Positions 42,241 through 54,143 of a stretch of 64,000 nucleotides of DNA are shown piece after piece. The notes beneath the pieces are model-generated. The model ran no database searches. It was not told the DNA's origin and saw nothing but the letters and a program-made list of their open reading frames with translations. Position numbers and translations under genes: made by a program. Position 1 is the first letter of the stretch. Every line of letters begins with the position of its first letter. This DNA comes from Conchocele bisecta (Eukaryota > Mollusca > Bivalvia > Lucinida > Thyasiridae), in NCBI GenBank assembly GCA_029237695.1, contig CM055271.1, positions 84,021,488 through 84,085,487 on the forward strand. The letters are read 5' to 3'.

Positions 42241-42537
42241 TGTAGCCTATTTCACCAAAAGTGCAAAGTATACTGATCTTGCTAAGTACACTTTGAAGCA
42301 GAACTTTTCAATTTAAGAATATCTTTATTAATTTTTATTTATTATACTGAATTTATTACATTATCACATAATAAATTCAGTATACCGGTAATAAAACTTC
42401 ATACTTTTAATCATTAAATTAATGCAAATGTTGGCTCTATATGAAATAATGCATTTCGGGGAAAAAATAAATGATTACTCCCTCAAAGTACATTTTGCTA
42501 TATAAGTATACTTTGCAATTTTGGTGAAATCGGCTCG
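42241..42537. mobile_element. Palindromic MITE family W
   Basis: Left GTAGCCTATTTCACC, right TTTTGGTGAAATCGGCTC; centre TACTGAATTTATTACATTAT and ATAATAAATTCAGTATA pair. Ends 46 bases before an LRP exon. Confidence 0.7.
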
Positions 42538-42583
42538 GACACCCCACCCGACAGCATGGTAAAATATTCCGACACGGACTTAC

Positions 42584-42677
42584 CTCGTACGATGTCCAGT
42601 AGAGATTCTTGGCTACCAGATCCAGCGCCATATCCTCCACATAGGCATGTTCATGGTACATCGTCACGGCAACGGGC
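42584..42677 (-). CDS. LRP/LDL-receptor-family gene, YWTD-repeat exon
   Basis: On the minus strand: acceptor ATTTTGTAG before 42677, donor GTAAGT after 42584. One leading base completes a split codon, then 31 codons read PVAVTMYHEHAYVEDMALDL, then VAKNLYWTSYE. The D-L-x4-N-L-Y-W-T-S is the YWTD-type (LDLR class B) propeller repeat, an extracellular ligand-releasing domain of LDL-receptor-related proteins. The phase (needs two bases from the previous exon) agrees exactly with the exon at 44906-45099. The first part of the exon and its acceptor are duplicated just upstream, at 42729-42778 in window coordinates, with the AG changed to TG. Confidence 0.72.
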
Positions 42678-42778
42678 CTACAAAATGTGGCACTCCATAA
42701 CAAGGGCTCATCATAGCGTGGAATGGTTGTGGTACATCGTCATGGCAACGGGGCCAGCAAAATGTGGTAGTCCATAAC
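42651..42778 (-). repeat. Partial duplication of the LRP exon start
   Basis: GTACATCGTCACGGCAACGG (42657) and GTACATCGTCATGGCAACGG (42734), with the following CAAAATGTGG phrase, are two copies about 77 bp apart. Only the first keeps a usable acceptor on the minus strand. Confidence 0.75.
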
Positions 42779-42835
42779 ACAGGCTCACTATAATACAGTG
42801 GAATTGAGAAACAAGAATTCGGCCACAAAGGGGTA

Positions 42836-43628
42836 TCGTGCCTGCCGAGGCATTTGATCGTGAACATTACAAGCAAATAAATGACCTTGACCGTGAGAAT
42901 TTGGATGTGGGGATGTGCGTAATGAAGCATCATCCCTAGACAAACATTGATGTGAAATACTATCAAAGTCTGGCAAGGGGTTAAAGAGATATTGTGAAAA
43001 AAACAATAACTTTAACGCATTTCTGTTACAAAACCGGTGAACATTACAAGTAAATAAATGACCTTGACCTTGAGAATTTGGATGTGGGGGTGTGCGTAAT
43101 GAAGCATCATCCCTAGACAAACATTGATGTGAAATATTATCAATGTCTGGAAAGGGGTTAAAGAGATATTGTGAAAAAACAATAACTTTAACGCATTTGC
43201 CTTACAAAACCGGTGAACATTACAAGTAAATAATTGACCTTGACATTGAGAATTTGGATGTGGGGGTGTGCGTAATGAAGCATCTTCCCTAGACAAACAT
43301 TGATGTGAAATATTATCAAAGTCTGGCAAGGGGTTAAAGAGATATTGTGGAAAAAAAATAACTAACGCATTTCTGTTACAAAACCGGTGAACATTACAAG
43401 TAAATAAATGACCTTGACCTTCATAATTTGGATGTGGGGGTGTGCGTAATGAAGCATCATCCATAGACAAACAATGATGTGAAATAGTATCAAAGTCTGG
43501 CAAGGGGTTAAAGAGATATTGTGAAAAAACAATAACTTTAACGCATTTGCCTTACAAAAAAACCGGACAACGCGGACGACGGAAAAAGCACCGACTATAG
43601 TCGTGCCTCTGCTAAAGCAGGCGCGACA
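42836..43628 (+). mobile_element. Tandem-core element family C (LRP intron)
   Basis: 5' end TCGTGCCTGCCGAGGC; units of 174-177 bp starting GTGAACATTACAAG at 42860, 43037, 43213 and 43387, each with GACCTTGACCTTGAGAATTT; a short CGGACGACGG run; closing hairpin CGTGCCTCTGCTAAAGCAGG with CGCGAC. Same layout as families A and B, different sequence. Confidence 0.8.
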
Positions 43629-43639
43629 AAAATGAAAGG

Positions 43640-44384
43640 TGTTACTAACGTATGTATGTACATACATGGGCTATCGCCGACAGGCAAGAGGAGATAATGA
43701 AATGAAATTAATGGGGTTTAACGTCCCAGCAACAGCTAAGGTCATTAGGGATGGGACCTCAGTTTAAAGTCTCATCCAAGAGACTATTGTCTGTTTAACA
43801 TAAACCTGCCCAACTTTTACACCTATTTTATACACCCTAAAACACCATTTTTTTTTGTATAAAATCATTTTTCAGCAAAATTTAGCATCAAACTGCTTGC
43901 TGGATTTCATCATCAAAACAACGACACTAACCTTGTCTATACGAGAGCAAATCTTACCAGTTTGAAAAATAAAGGAATCGAGCCTCCATTAGTCGGTGTT
44001 TGTACAAGAATTCCAGAAGAAAATGCCGAGAATTTGGTCAAAATCCAACATGATATCATCTGCTACATCTGTTTTATCTATTGACAACGCCAGGCAGGTT
44101 GAGGTTGGCACGCTGTTCCTACCATGTAAAACTAATTGCACATATCCTCACACATACATTGTATTTGGTTTTTTTTCACTCTAGACATAAGAGTTTCCGA
44201 TTTTGGCTGTATGTTAATATGTTCGTTTTTTATCTTTTCTATCCATAATGAACTTTCTAGAAATAAAAGGAGGCTCATTTCTAAACAATAGTTTTACATT
44301 GTTTTATGTAAAGAAATAAGCAGCTTGGGAGTGTTTTTATAGCAATAAATCTTGAACAGCATTTCGTGGACCAGACAAAAGTGC
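43640..44384. other. Repeat fragments, no gene
   Basis: A tandem-core end with TATCGCCGACAGGCAAGAGG at 43671, a repeat Z head at 43703-43770, then AT-rich sequence to 44384 without a clear signal. Confidence 0.45.
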
Positions 44385-44600
44385 AAAACAGCAGACAACA
44401 AATTTAACCATTACAATGCTGAATTAAAAGTTGTCGTCTGCTGAATATTTTTATTTCCAAATTTTCTCATCAAAACCATGCTTTGACAACATTTTAGAAT
44501 CTGACATGTCCAATGGAAATGATTCTAAAGCATTGTCAAACCATGTTGTTATTAAGAAAAAAGACCAAACATAAATCGACAGCAGACGACAATTTATGTT
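44385..44600. mobile_element. Palindromic MITE, GCAGACGAC family
   Basis: GTTGTCGTCTGCTG left and CAGCAGACGACAATTTA right; inner arms CATGCTTTGACAACATTTTA and its complement. A second, shorter member follows at 44740-44890 after another repeat Z head (44655-44725). Confidence 0.7.
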
Positions 44601-44739
44601 TCCCGAGTTCCAAGGGTTACTTTCGTCCGGTACCGATAGGCAAGAGGGGATAATGAAATTAAATGAATGTGGTTTAACGTCCCAGCAACAGTTAAGGTCA
44701 TATAGGGATGGGACCTCAGTTTAACCTTTAGAGCGTGGG

Positions 44740-44890
44740 AAACGAAGTGTCGTCTGCTGTTTTTAATATTCTGTCAAAATTCTCAATAAAAACATGGTTT
44801 GGTCTAAAGATTGATTCTAAAGTGCTGCCAAACTTTTTTTTTTATAAAAATGGAAATTACAAAATAATCAGCAGACAACAAATTTAATTT
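44740..44890. mobile_element. Palindromic MITE, GCAGACGAC family, short copy
   Basis: AAGTGTCGTCTGCTG left, CAGCAGACAACAAATTTAAT right; inner arms around CTAAAGATTGATTCTAAAG. It ends just beyond the LRP exon boundary at 44906. Confidence 0.65.
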
Positions 44891-44905
44891 CGTCCGGTAG
44901 CTGAC

Positions 44906-45099
44906 TGCAGTAGGAGATGCAGGACCGGATGCCAGGCGACCACCGTACACGGCTGGGACACGTTCTGCAGAACCATTACGTCTTCACCCGTGAACTTGTT
45001 CACGCTGATGATCTCCCCTTGCTGGGCGTCGACCAGGTACAGGTAGTCGGCGAATATGGCCTGGTCTCGGGGCTGCCGGTCCTTATAGGAATACACAAC
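44906..45099 (-). CDS. LRP/LDL-receptor-family gene, YWTD propeller exon
   Basis: Minus strand. Acceptor CTTTTCACAG precedes 45099; the first codon GTT follows in phase 0, as the exon at 49103-49316 requires. It encodes 64 codons and two bases: VVYSYKDRQPRDQAIFADYL, YLVDAQQGEIISVNKFTGED, then a stretch ending in VVAWHPVL. YLYLVD is a YWTD variant and NKFTGED the turn after it; W-H-P-V-L ends the last propeller blade. The donor GTCAGC (after 44906) is weak, but it gives phase 2, which is exactly what the exon at 42677 needs. Protein type sure; which LRP is not. Confidence 0.8.
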
Positions 45100-45100
45100 C

Positions 45101-45370
45101 TGTGAAAAGATATTCGTAATTACATCAACACATAAATAATGGTTTCCCACAATGAAGCGTGTCCTAATATTTTGTATATTTGTTTCCTTTCCCCACATTT
45201 TTTCCATTTTTCACACAACCTGTGTAAACGAAAATGGTAATTACCGTAATACCCCTAAATATTGAACTGTTCATTCTAAAACACATAGGTTTCCCACAAT
45301 GAAGTTTGTCCTCATATTTCGTATATTTTTTCCTTTCCCAACATTTTTCCTTTTTTCACACAACCTGTGA
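45101..45370. repeat. 147-bp direct repeat, two copies
   Basis: ACACAACCTGTGAAAAG..., GGTTTCCCACAATGAAG and TTCCTTTCCCCACATTTTT recur at about 147-bp spacing (45139 and 45286). A looser copy is at 48435-48485. The first copy includes the acceptor of the LRP exon, so the repeat seems to have begun as a duplication of this intron end. Confidence 0.65.
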
Positions 45371-45410
45371 AAAGACAATTGTAACTAGAAATGTGGCCTG
45401 TCGGCACACG

Positions 45411-46109
45411 AATACCCCCACTGGCAGCCAAAGAAAACGAGGCATTTTTTATTATAAGCCATTTAGCCGAGCGTTAAGGTTTCAAACGCATCAAGTCTGT
45501 GACCTTGACCCTGGGCATAGTGTGATAATCCATACATCGGTGTAGAAGATATAGAGCGGAAGGGAATTTCAATAGGTTTGACCTTTGACCTTCAACTGTG
45601 ACCTTGGACGTAGGTGCGTGGTTATTGATCGCGACACACCTTCTCATCATGAGAAACATTTGTGCCAAGCCATTTGATAATCCATGCATCGGTGTAGAAT
45701 ATATAGAGCAGAAGGGAATTTCAATAGGTTTGACCTTTGACCTTCAACTGTGACCTTGACCTCGGACGTAGGTGCGTGGTTATTGATCGCGACACACCTT
45801 CTCTTCATGAGTAAACATTTTGTGCCAAGCCATTTGATAATCCATGCATCGGTGTAGAAGATAAAGAGCGGAAGGGAATTTCAATAGGTTTGACCTTTGA
45901 CCTTCAACTGTGACCTTGGACGTAGGTGCGTGGTTATTGATCGCGACACACCTTCTCATCATGAGAAACATTTGTGCCAAGCCATTTGATAATCCATGCA
46001 TCGGTGTAGAAGATATAGAGCGGAAGGGAATTTCCAACAGACCGACCGACAGACCGACCGACAAGCTGACTCCTATATACCCCCAACAAACTTTGTTTGT
46101 GGGGGTATA
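45411..46109 (+). mobile_element. Tandem-core element family D (LRP intron)
   Basis: 5' AATACCCCCACTGGCAGCC; units of 152-160 bp (GATAATCCAT at 45524, 45676, 45836 and 45988), each with TTTGACCTTTGACCTTCAAC followed by TGTGACCTTGG; then an ACCG run (CAGACCGACCGACAGACCG) and the hairpin TATACCCCCAACAAAC...GTTTGTGGGGGTATA. The tetranucleotide is ACCG, not ACGG. Confidence 0.8.
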
Positions 46110-46120
46110 ATTACCATAAA

Positions 46121-46225
46121 ACCCCTAACTATTCTGATAGTTGGGAATTTCCAACAGACCGACCGACAGACCGACATGCTGGCTCCTATATACCCCCAAC
46201 AAACTTTGTTTGTGGGGGTATAATT
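46121..46225 (+). repeat. Duplicated 3' end of family D
   Basis: A second ACCG run and hairpin (46189-46222) follow the first after 80 bases, with the shared lead TTGGGAATTTCCAACAGACC. The two ends share their downstream flank TTACCATAA, so the end plus flank was duplicated. Confidence 0.75.
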
Positions 46226-46261
46226 ACCATAAGACCCCTAAATATTCTGACAGTTCGTTCT

Positions 46262-46500
46262 GAAACACATATGTGTCGGTGGCTGGAGAAATGGGGCTTA
46301 TGGGTTTCGCGACCAGTGTAGATCCAGTTCGGCCTGCCCATTCGCAGTAAGATTGTGATCGGCACTGTTCACAATTCTATCAATGAAACGCCAATCCATC
46401 TTCAATAGATCATTGTCAGGCTACAGGAGTGCTATTTGATCAGGAGCTACACTGTTCACGAATTCCAGAAGCTCCCTTTCTCCAGTCACAGCCACGTAAA
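46262..46500. mobile_element. Diverged transposon, TGGGGCTTATGG family
   Basis: GGAGAAATGGGGCTTATGGG at the left, CTCCCTTTCTCCAGTCACAG at the right; related to 33345-33546. Confidence 0.55.
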
Positions 46501-48084
46501 AATATATATGGGACGCGCCATACGAAAACCGGGCTTAATGACAACTTCATGAAAAGCGGTAAACGACATCGGAAAAACTGTCGTTCTTTGACATTTTTAC
46601 TCTTTTTCGTCGGTTGTCCTTATGAATTCAAAATGGTGAACGCATAATTTAACTGGCTACATATCAGAGAAGTCTTCGCTTACACTGCACTTTGATTCCT
46701 AAATAATCTTAAATATGAACAACCTAGTGTATGCCAACGATATTACCATCTATTATCTTGGTAAATTGAGACTGTTAAACAATTCTATCCAGTACTTAGC
46801 GAATGATATGCCATTTAATGCCACTCATTTGATCATAAATATAATGACAGCTATATAATGACATAAATATCCGGGGTTTGTATTGAATTTAAAATAAATG
46901 CATCAACATATTAATTGGAAATGTGATGGTCATAAACTTGCTTTTGTAGTATCAAATCATCAGTTTATCATTTGACTGCATAATAATGTATATCAGGTGA
47001 CGGTAATGCGATCCTCAAGACAGACACACGGCGACAATTATAAGGTATCAGGCCGGTATCGTGTTTTGTCACAAAGTTAATGTTATAAGCGGCCTACTGC
47101 CAACTTTAAAATATGTCGTCGTATACGAAATGTTAAATGATGTCGCTATTATTCCCCAAAATTATTTCAGACAGCAGCAAACAACAAATTACATCAACCG
47201 GAGCTCGGTAAACTAAAGTTAGGCGGTTTGCCTTCTAGTCCAGGGGCAATTGTAGGTATATATATAAGATTCCGGCACCTCGTGTTAATTTATAGCACCC
47301 GGTGTTTTTATAAACTTGAATGTATAAGGTTTCCAAAAAATCCAGGTGCCATTTTTTAAACCAAGTTCAAGGTCATTTCAAGGTCATTGAACTTTATGCT
47401 TGACGGAAGTCGAAAATTGCCAATATATGAGCCAATAAGTCATGGTCCTTAACTTGGAAATTGGTGCAAGTTGTTAAAAAACATTTCTGATGGATATATT
47501 AAAGAATTTACGTAAACTACACTAATATTCAGTATATAATTATCATATTTTCAAGATGGCCGCCAAAAATCGGGTATTTATGAGATTTCGGTTGACTTGC
47601 TACACATTTGTGCAATGCTAAGCGCCTTCACATATATTGAACCCTGATTTGATCGGCTAATAACATCATGCTCTCATTCATTTTCATACCTTGTCTTGGC
47701 CTAATGGGAGACACTTGGCCAGGCTACGGGATATCCAAATTTGGTTGACATGCGATAAAAGATGATAAATCTATAGGACTTGTCCGGATCAACACCCCTT
47801 GTATACGCCGTTGATAAAAACGCCGTAATTTTGACGTCATTGATCTAAAACGTCATGTAAGTTTTTACCACGCATCATAAAACTACTTCTAAAATGAACC
47901 ATAATTGGAATACATTGATAATTTTGGCGGCATATGGCTTTTAAAAGATGTACAATTCAGAATACGCGAAAAAGTAAAAACTGAAAATGTTGTCATTAAG
48001 CCCGGTTTTCGCACGGCGCGGCTCATATAGTAATTTCCAATAACCTCCGAAGGGGAGCACATTTAATACACATTGTTTTAACCC
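46501..48084. other. LRP intron sequence, nothing recognised
   Basis: AT-rich, no exon, no obvious terminal repeats. CAAGGTCATTTCAAGGTCAT at 47369 is an isolated pair of the half-sites discussed in the findings; the surrounding 47300-47600 reads like an old single core unit of a tandem-core element. Confidence 0.4.
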
Positions 48085-48320
48085 CGAGATCGCTATCTTA
48101 TGTATTTTGTCGTCTGTTTATTTTCTATTTTCCATTTTTATCATCAAAAACATGCTTTAACAGTCCTTTAGAATAATTTACAACATGCTTCGACAGCACT
48201 TCAGAATCATTTCCATTGATTCTAAAGTGGTTTCAAACCATGTTTTTATTGAGAAATAAGACAAGATATAAAAGCACCAGCAGACGACAATTGTTGTGAG
48301 CAGCGGTCTAAGGGTTAAAG
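48085..48320. mobile_element. Palindromic MITE, GCAGACGAC family
   Basis: TTAACCCCGAGATCGC left, GCGGTCTAAGGGTTAA right; GCTTCGACAGCACTTCAGAA and ATTCTAAAGTGGTTTCAAAC are the inner arms. Close to the copy at 11796-12023. Confidence 0.7.
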
Positions 48321-48639
48321 TCACTCTTTTTATTAAATTTTCACATAGGACTGCCAATACAGTTTCAGACTATTTTGATAAAGACCATGTGGTCGAAAAT
48401 AAAAACAGTGACTAAAACAATGTGTAAAAATATATGGTTTCCCACAATAAAGTGTCCTAATATTTTATTTATTTTCTTCCTTGTATGAGATACGAAACAA
48501 CAGATGACAATTAATTGAGGGGGGCCCAGTGGAAAAGGGCTCTAAATTCATAGTGGACTAACCCTTCAATTCGACATGACAATTGAAGGACTGTAGAAGG
48601 GGGCAAATCCCTTTAATTTTATAATATATTTTTTTATTT

Positions 48640-48970
48640 TTTTTTCCATTTTTCTCATCAAAAACTTGGTTTGGCAGCACTTTAGAATCATTTCCAATGG
48701 AAATGATAAAGTGCTGCCAAACCAAGTTTTTGCCGAGAGAAAAAACAAAATATGAATTATCAGGAGATGACTATTTTCGGTTCCCGCATTTGGTTCACTA
48801 AGAATGCAGGAAACAAAACTTGTCTTCTGCTGTTATTTTGTGTTTTGTCCTTTTCTCAATTGAAAACATGGTTTTGCAGCACTTTAGTGCTGCTAAACTA
48901 TGTTTTTGTAGGTAAAAATAGAAAACAATCAGCAGACGACAAAATTTAATTCAGCACTGTAAGGGTTAGG
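48640..48970. mobile_element. Two adjacent palindromic MITEs, GCAGACGAC family
   Basis: 48640-48775: TTGGTTTGGCAGCACTTTAG with its complement CAAAGTGCTGCCAAACCAAG-type arm. 48800-48970: TTGTCTTCTGCTG left and CAGCAGACGACAAAATTTAA right, ending in AATTCAGCACTGTAAGGGTT. Confidence 0.65.
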
Positions 48971-49102
48971 AGCTTAGCCCTCTTCCAAGTAAACCCCGTC
49001 AAATCGACAGGACAAGTGAAGGGGTCTGTAGACGTAGGGGGCAAAGTCCCTTATGCCCCCTTCTTCCACTGGCCTATTCAATCGTCATGTCTAGACACTT
49101 AC

Positions 49103-49316
49103 CCGTCTGTGTGCCCCGGTCAGTTCCATTATGTGCACGGCCGTGCGTCCGTCCGTCTGTGCCAGCCAGTACAGGGCAGAGGTGGTGAGGTCAAGGACAT
49201 GGCTTGTGGGTTTGTCGAGTGCCAGGATAAAGGTTGTGACCTCTGACCCATCAAGCTGGGCGTGACTAACTCGGCCGGTCATCTCCCCAACACCCCACTC
49301 TGTCCATAGCAGCATT
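49103..49316 (-). CDS. LRP/LDL-receptor-family gene, exon with two YWTD-type repeats
   Basis: Minus strand. Acceptor TGCGTTTCAG before 49316, donor GTAAGT after 49103. One base completes a codon, then 71 codons: MLLWTEWGVGEMTGRVSHAQ, LDGSEVTTFI, then ALYWLAQTDGRTAVHIMEL and TGAHRR. LLWTEWG...A-x-LDGS and ALYWL...I-M-E-L are two consecutive class B (YWTD) repeats. Ends in phase 0, which agrees with the exon at 45099. It is the most upstream exon of this gene visible; the gene must begin beyond it, perhaps beyond the second gap. Such receptors bind and internalise extracellular ligands or act in Wnt signalling. Confidence 0.82.
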
Positions 49317-49508
49317 CTGAAACGCAGTTTATGGGATTTCATTTGTAACCAGTGCATGTAGCTTCTGATCAAATAAATAGCATACCATGTAGCTAGACAT
49401 GTGTTTCATTGCTAAAATGGCAAACAGTGCAGAACCTGGTCCGACTGTGCAGATATCAAGAAGTTCTATCAAAGGAAACCAGAAGTTATAAGAAATTTGC
49501 CCGAATGT

Positions 49509-49652
49509 TAACCCTTTCACCACTAAGAAACTGGAATGGATTTTGATATGCTAATTTTGCAACCAATCCAACCGTCACAAAATGATTTTCAGACTGGTCC
49601 ATTTATGAAAAGGGGGTGTGTGAAAAATGATAGAAAATTACTTGCAACAAGA
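49509..49652 (-). mobile_element. AACCCTTTCA-type transposon, reversed copy
   Basis: TTAACCCTTTCACCACTAAG, CTGGAATGGATTTTGATATG and CCATTTATGAAAAGGGGGTG are the reverse of 8830-8927; truncated at the other side by the following element. Confidence 0.6.
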
Positions 49653-51045
49653 GTGACGCAAGTCACAAAATACGCCCGTCGAATATGGGCCAGACAGCGA
49701 AGATGCAGAAATGTGAAGCTGTCACCAAGGCAAGAAACATTAATGAGAATTTGAAAGTCTATAGCATTATTTCTTCATCTCGTTGTGCTAAACATGTATA
49801 CTAATTTAGGCAGAGATAGAAAAGTAGAGTGTAAAGTAGAAATGATAGGGAATTGGATACAATAATGTAGAACAAGAGTTGTCAGATGACAACGAAGCGA
49901 GCCCGGTGGCAGCAAAGGAACCGAGGGCACATTTGAAAACACAACGTGCTGGATAAGGGAAACAAAATTTATGAGCCATTTACCAGATTAAGGTTTCGAG
50001 CGTACAAAGTATTTGACCTTGACCCTGGGCTTAGCAGAGGCAGAGGACCCTTGGAGCAATGCGTGTGTGAAATATGAAGCAAATCCAAGCAAGGAAACAG
50101 AAAATATAGGCCATTTACCCGAGTGTGAAGGTTTTGGGATGCACAAAGTAGGTGACCTTGACCTTGGGCTTAGAAGGGCGGGACGACGTGGACTTGCCAC
50201 AGCGCAGTAGAGGGACCCATTGGAGCAATGCGTGAGTATGAAATATGAAGCAAATCCAAGCAAGGAAACAGAAAATATAGGCCCATTTACCCGAGCGTTA
50301 AGGTTTCGAGATGCACAAAGTATATGTGCACATCTTCAATATGTGTAAAAGACGTGTGTATAGTTTCAGAACGATCAACTGAACGGTTTTTTCGGAGGAG
50401 TTGTGTACACAAACTCTGTACTGTATATAGAAATTGTATAGAAAAAATGTAAGAAAAAATGGTTAAAAAGGTGATATTTTTTGTTAAAAAATATTTTTTT
50501 CGTCATTATATAAAAACACCAAGGTGCACATCTTCAATATGTGTAGAAGACACAATAGAGGATCATCAGATGAATGCATGTATGAAATATCAAAACGTTC
50601 CCTGTAAAGAAACAGAAGTTACACAACATTTACCCCAACGTTAAGTTTATGAACATGCAAAGTGGATTTGCTACAGCATGATAGAGGCTCATCAGAGGAA
50701 TGCATGTATGAAATATCAAGGCGTTCTATGAAAGGAAACAGATGTTACAAGACATTTACCCTAACTTAAAGTTTATGAATGTGCTAAGTGTGTGACCTTG
50801 ACCTTGGGGTAAGGGGTGGGTTATGGGTCATGGATTTGCTATAGCAGGATAGAGTATCATCAGATGAATGCACGTATGAAATATCAAAGCGTTGCATGAA
50901 AGGAAACAGATGTTATAAGACATTTACCCCAACGTTAAGTTTGTGGACGCCGATGACGCCAGGGGTATGCCATAAGCTCTTGTGCAGCGAGCTAAAACGG
51001 GGGTGCTTTTTTTTCTTTAAAAAAATATGAAAATTAATTGCAAAC
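49651..51045 (+). mobile_element. Composite tandem-core elements, families F-like and A-like
   Basis: Starts as family F (ACAAGAGTGACGCAAGTCAC, GCCCGTCGAATATGGGCC). At 49870-50320 comes another core with GACCTTGACCCTGGGCTTAG and GACCTTGACCTTGGGCTTAG (50010, 50154), broken by a family F core (50325-50545), and then units with CAGATGAATGCATGTATGAA (50560-50945), one with GACCTTGACCTTGGG at 50792. Ends with GCCATAAGCTC...GAGCTAAAA at about 50975-50998. Confidence 0.6.
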
Positions 51046-51566
51046 AAGAGTGCCGAAGGTCACAATATATGCCCGTCGAGGCAAGGCCAGTCAACAAGGG
51101 GAGATAACTCATCTTGAAGTGATTAACATGTAAACCAAATTTGGTTACGATCCATCAAGTAGAACTCGACTTATTGCGTGAACAAGGATACGGAGTCCGA
51201 AAATTAAATATGGCCACCAAGGGGAGATAAGTAATTGGAAATTTTTAAAAATAAATAGGCTTCTTCATCTTGCCGTGATAAACATGTATACCGAATTTGG
51301 TTACGATCGGTGAAGTAGAACTCGAGATATTACGTGGATATGGATACGAGAGTGCGAAAAATAACAAGAGCTGAAGGAGAACAGCATAGCTCGACTACGA
51401 GGGTTGTCGATGTACACATAGCTTTACAAACAAGGTGGCCGCGGCCTGCATAAAAACCTTAACCAAGGTCGAGTAAAAACCTTAACCAAGGAAAATTAAG
51501 TAAGTAATTGAAGGTTAAATGTAGGTCAATGTGGCCGCGGCCTGCATAAAAACCTTAACCAAGGCT

Positions 51567-52491
51567 GACTAACTAGATGGCCGCGGCCTGCATGTCGCGC
51601 CTTGTGGCGAGGCATGGACACTAAAAAAAAAGATATAGTATAACAAAAAACTTTAACCAAAAAACTTAACAAAAAAACTTAACCAAAAACTTTAACCAAA
51701 AAACTTAACCAAAAACTTCAAAGTAATTTGACATTGGGCACAGGGGCCGCACGGGAGGGGGGTAGAATGAAAATATAGATGATGATAAACACCCATGTGA
51801 AGTTTCAAGGTAATGGGCAAAGCAGTTGCAGAGATATAGTATACCAAACAAATTTTAACCAAAAAACTTAACCAAAAAACTTAACCAAAAACTTTAACCA
51901 AAAACTTGAACCAAAAAACTTAAACCAAAAACTTCAAAGTAATTTGACCTTGACATTGGGCGCAGGGGCCGCACGGAAGGGGGTAGAATGAAAATATAGA
52001 TGATGATAAACACCCATGTGAAGTTTCAAGGTAATGGGCAAAGCAGTTGCAGATATAGTATAACGAAAAACTTTAACCAAAAAACTTAACCAAAAACTTT
52101 AAACAAAAAACTTAACCAAAAACTTCAAAGTAATTTGACCTTGACATTGGGCACAGGGGCCGCACGGGAGGGGGGTAGAATGAAAATATAGATAATGATA
52201 AACACCCATGTGAAGTTTCAAGGTAATGGGCAAAGCAGTTGCAGAGATATAGTATAACGAAAAACTTTAACCAAAAACCTTAACCAAAAAACTTAACCAA
52301 ATAACTTAACCAAATAACTTAACCAAAAAACTTAACCAAAAACTTTAACCAAAGAACTTAACCAAAAACTTTAACCAAAAAACTTAACCTTACAGCTTAA
52401 CAAAAAACTTTAACCGGACACACGTACGTACGTACGTACGTACGCCAAACGGCCGACTATATCGCGCTTTCCGCAAGCGGGCGCGACAAAA
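51567..52491 (+). mobile_element. Nested tandem-core element with ACGT run, copy 1
   Basis: Head GGCCGCGGCCTGCATGTCGC with CTTGTGGCGAGGCATGG; units with AACTTTAACCAAAAAACTTA and GACCTTGACATTGGGC; run of ACGT (52423-52443) in place of ACGG; hairpin CGCGCTTTCCGCAAGCGGGC at 52463-52487. Sits inside the family E array. Confidence 0.75.
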
Positions 52492-54143
52492 ACCTTAACG
52501 AAGGGAAATTAAGTAAGTAATTCAAGGTTAAATGTAGGTCAATGTCAGATATAGGTTAGGGGTGATGTACATCACTAGGAGATGAAGTTTTCCAAGTATG
52601 GTTGCTGTAGGCCCAGGAATATTCCATATACACGCTTGACTAAAAACCTTAACCAAAGGGAAATAAGAAGGTAATCCAAGGATAAAAGTAGGTCAAGGTC
52701 AAATATAGGTCAGGGATTATTGATGTACATCACTAGGAGATGAAGTTGTCCAAGTATGGTTGGTGTAGGGCCAGGAGTATTGCATATACAAGCTTGACTA
52801 AAAACCTTAACCAAAGAGAATTAAGTAAGTAATTCAAGAGGAAATGTAGGTCAAGGTCAAATATAGATCAGGGGTTATTGATGTACATCGCTATGAGAAA
52901 AGGTTGTCCATGTATGGTGTTAGTATGCACAATAGTATTCATGTACAAGCTTGACTAAAAACTAACCAAGGTTTACTAAAAACCTTAACCAGGAAGAATT
53001 AACTATGTAATTCAAATGTTAAATGTAGGTCAAGGTGAAATATAGGTCAGGGGTTGTTGATGTACATCATAGGAGATGAAGTTGTCCAAGTATGGTGGGT
53101 GTAGGGCCGGAGTATTCCATATACAAGCTTGACTCACCTTAACCAAGGGGAAGAAACTAAGTAATTCAAGAGGAAATGTAGGTCAAGGTGAAAAATAGAT
53201 CAGGGGTTATTGATGTACATCCTATGAGAAAAGGTTGTCCAAGTATGGTGTCTGTATGCACAATAGTATTCCATGTACAAGCTTGACTAAAAACCTTAAC
53301 CAAGGTAGACTAAAAACCTTAACCAAGGGGAATTAACTAAGTAATTCAAGGTTAAATGTAGGTGAAGGTCAAATATAGGTCAGGGGTTGTTGATGTACAT
53401 CACTAGGAGATGCAGTTATCCAAGTATGGTGGATGTAGGGCCAGGAATATTCCATATAAAAGCTTGACTAAAAACCTTAACCAAGGGGAATTAACTAAGT
53501 AATTCAAGAGGAAATGTAGGTGAAGGTCAAATATAGATCAGGGGTTATTGATGTACATCCCTATGAGAAAAGGTTGTCCAAGTATGGTGTCTGTATGCAC
53601 ACTAGTATTCCATGTACAAGCTTGACTAAAAATCTTAACCAAGGTTGACTAAAAAACTTAACCAATGGGAATTAACTAAGTAATTCAAGGTTAAATGTAG
53701 GTCAAAGTCAAATATAGGTCAGGGGTTGTTGATGTACATCACTAGGAGATAAAGTTGTCCAAGTATGGTTGGTGTAGGGCCAGGAGTATTCCATCTACAA
53801 GCTTGACTAAAAACCTTAACGAAAGAGAATTAACTAAGTAATTCAAGAGGAAATGTAGGTCAAGGTCAAATGTAGGTCAAGGTCAAATATAGATCAAGGG
53901 TTATTGATGTACATCCCTAGGAGATGAAGTTGTCCAAGTATGGTGGGTGTAGGGCCAGGAGTATTCCATATACAAGCTTCACTAAAAACCTTAACCAAGG
54001 AGAATTAACTAAGTAATTGAAGAGGAAATGTAGGTCAAGGTCAAATATAGATAAGGGGTTATTGATGTAGATCCCTATGAGAAAAGGTTGTCCAAGTATG
54101 GTGTCTGTATGCACAATAGTATTCCATGTACAAGCTTGACTAA

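Noticed and set aside
43012..43667. Minus-strand frames of 101-163 residues with repeated HINVCL
   Set aside because: Translation of the family C core units, period 176.
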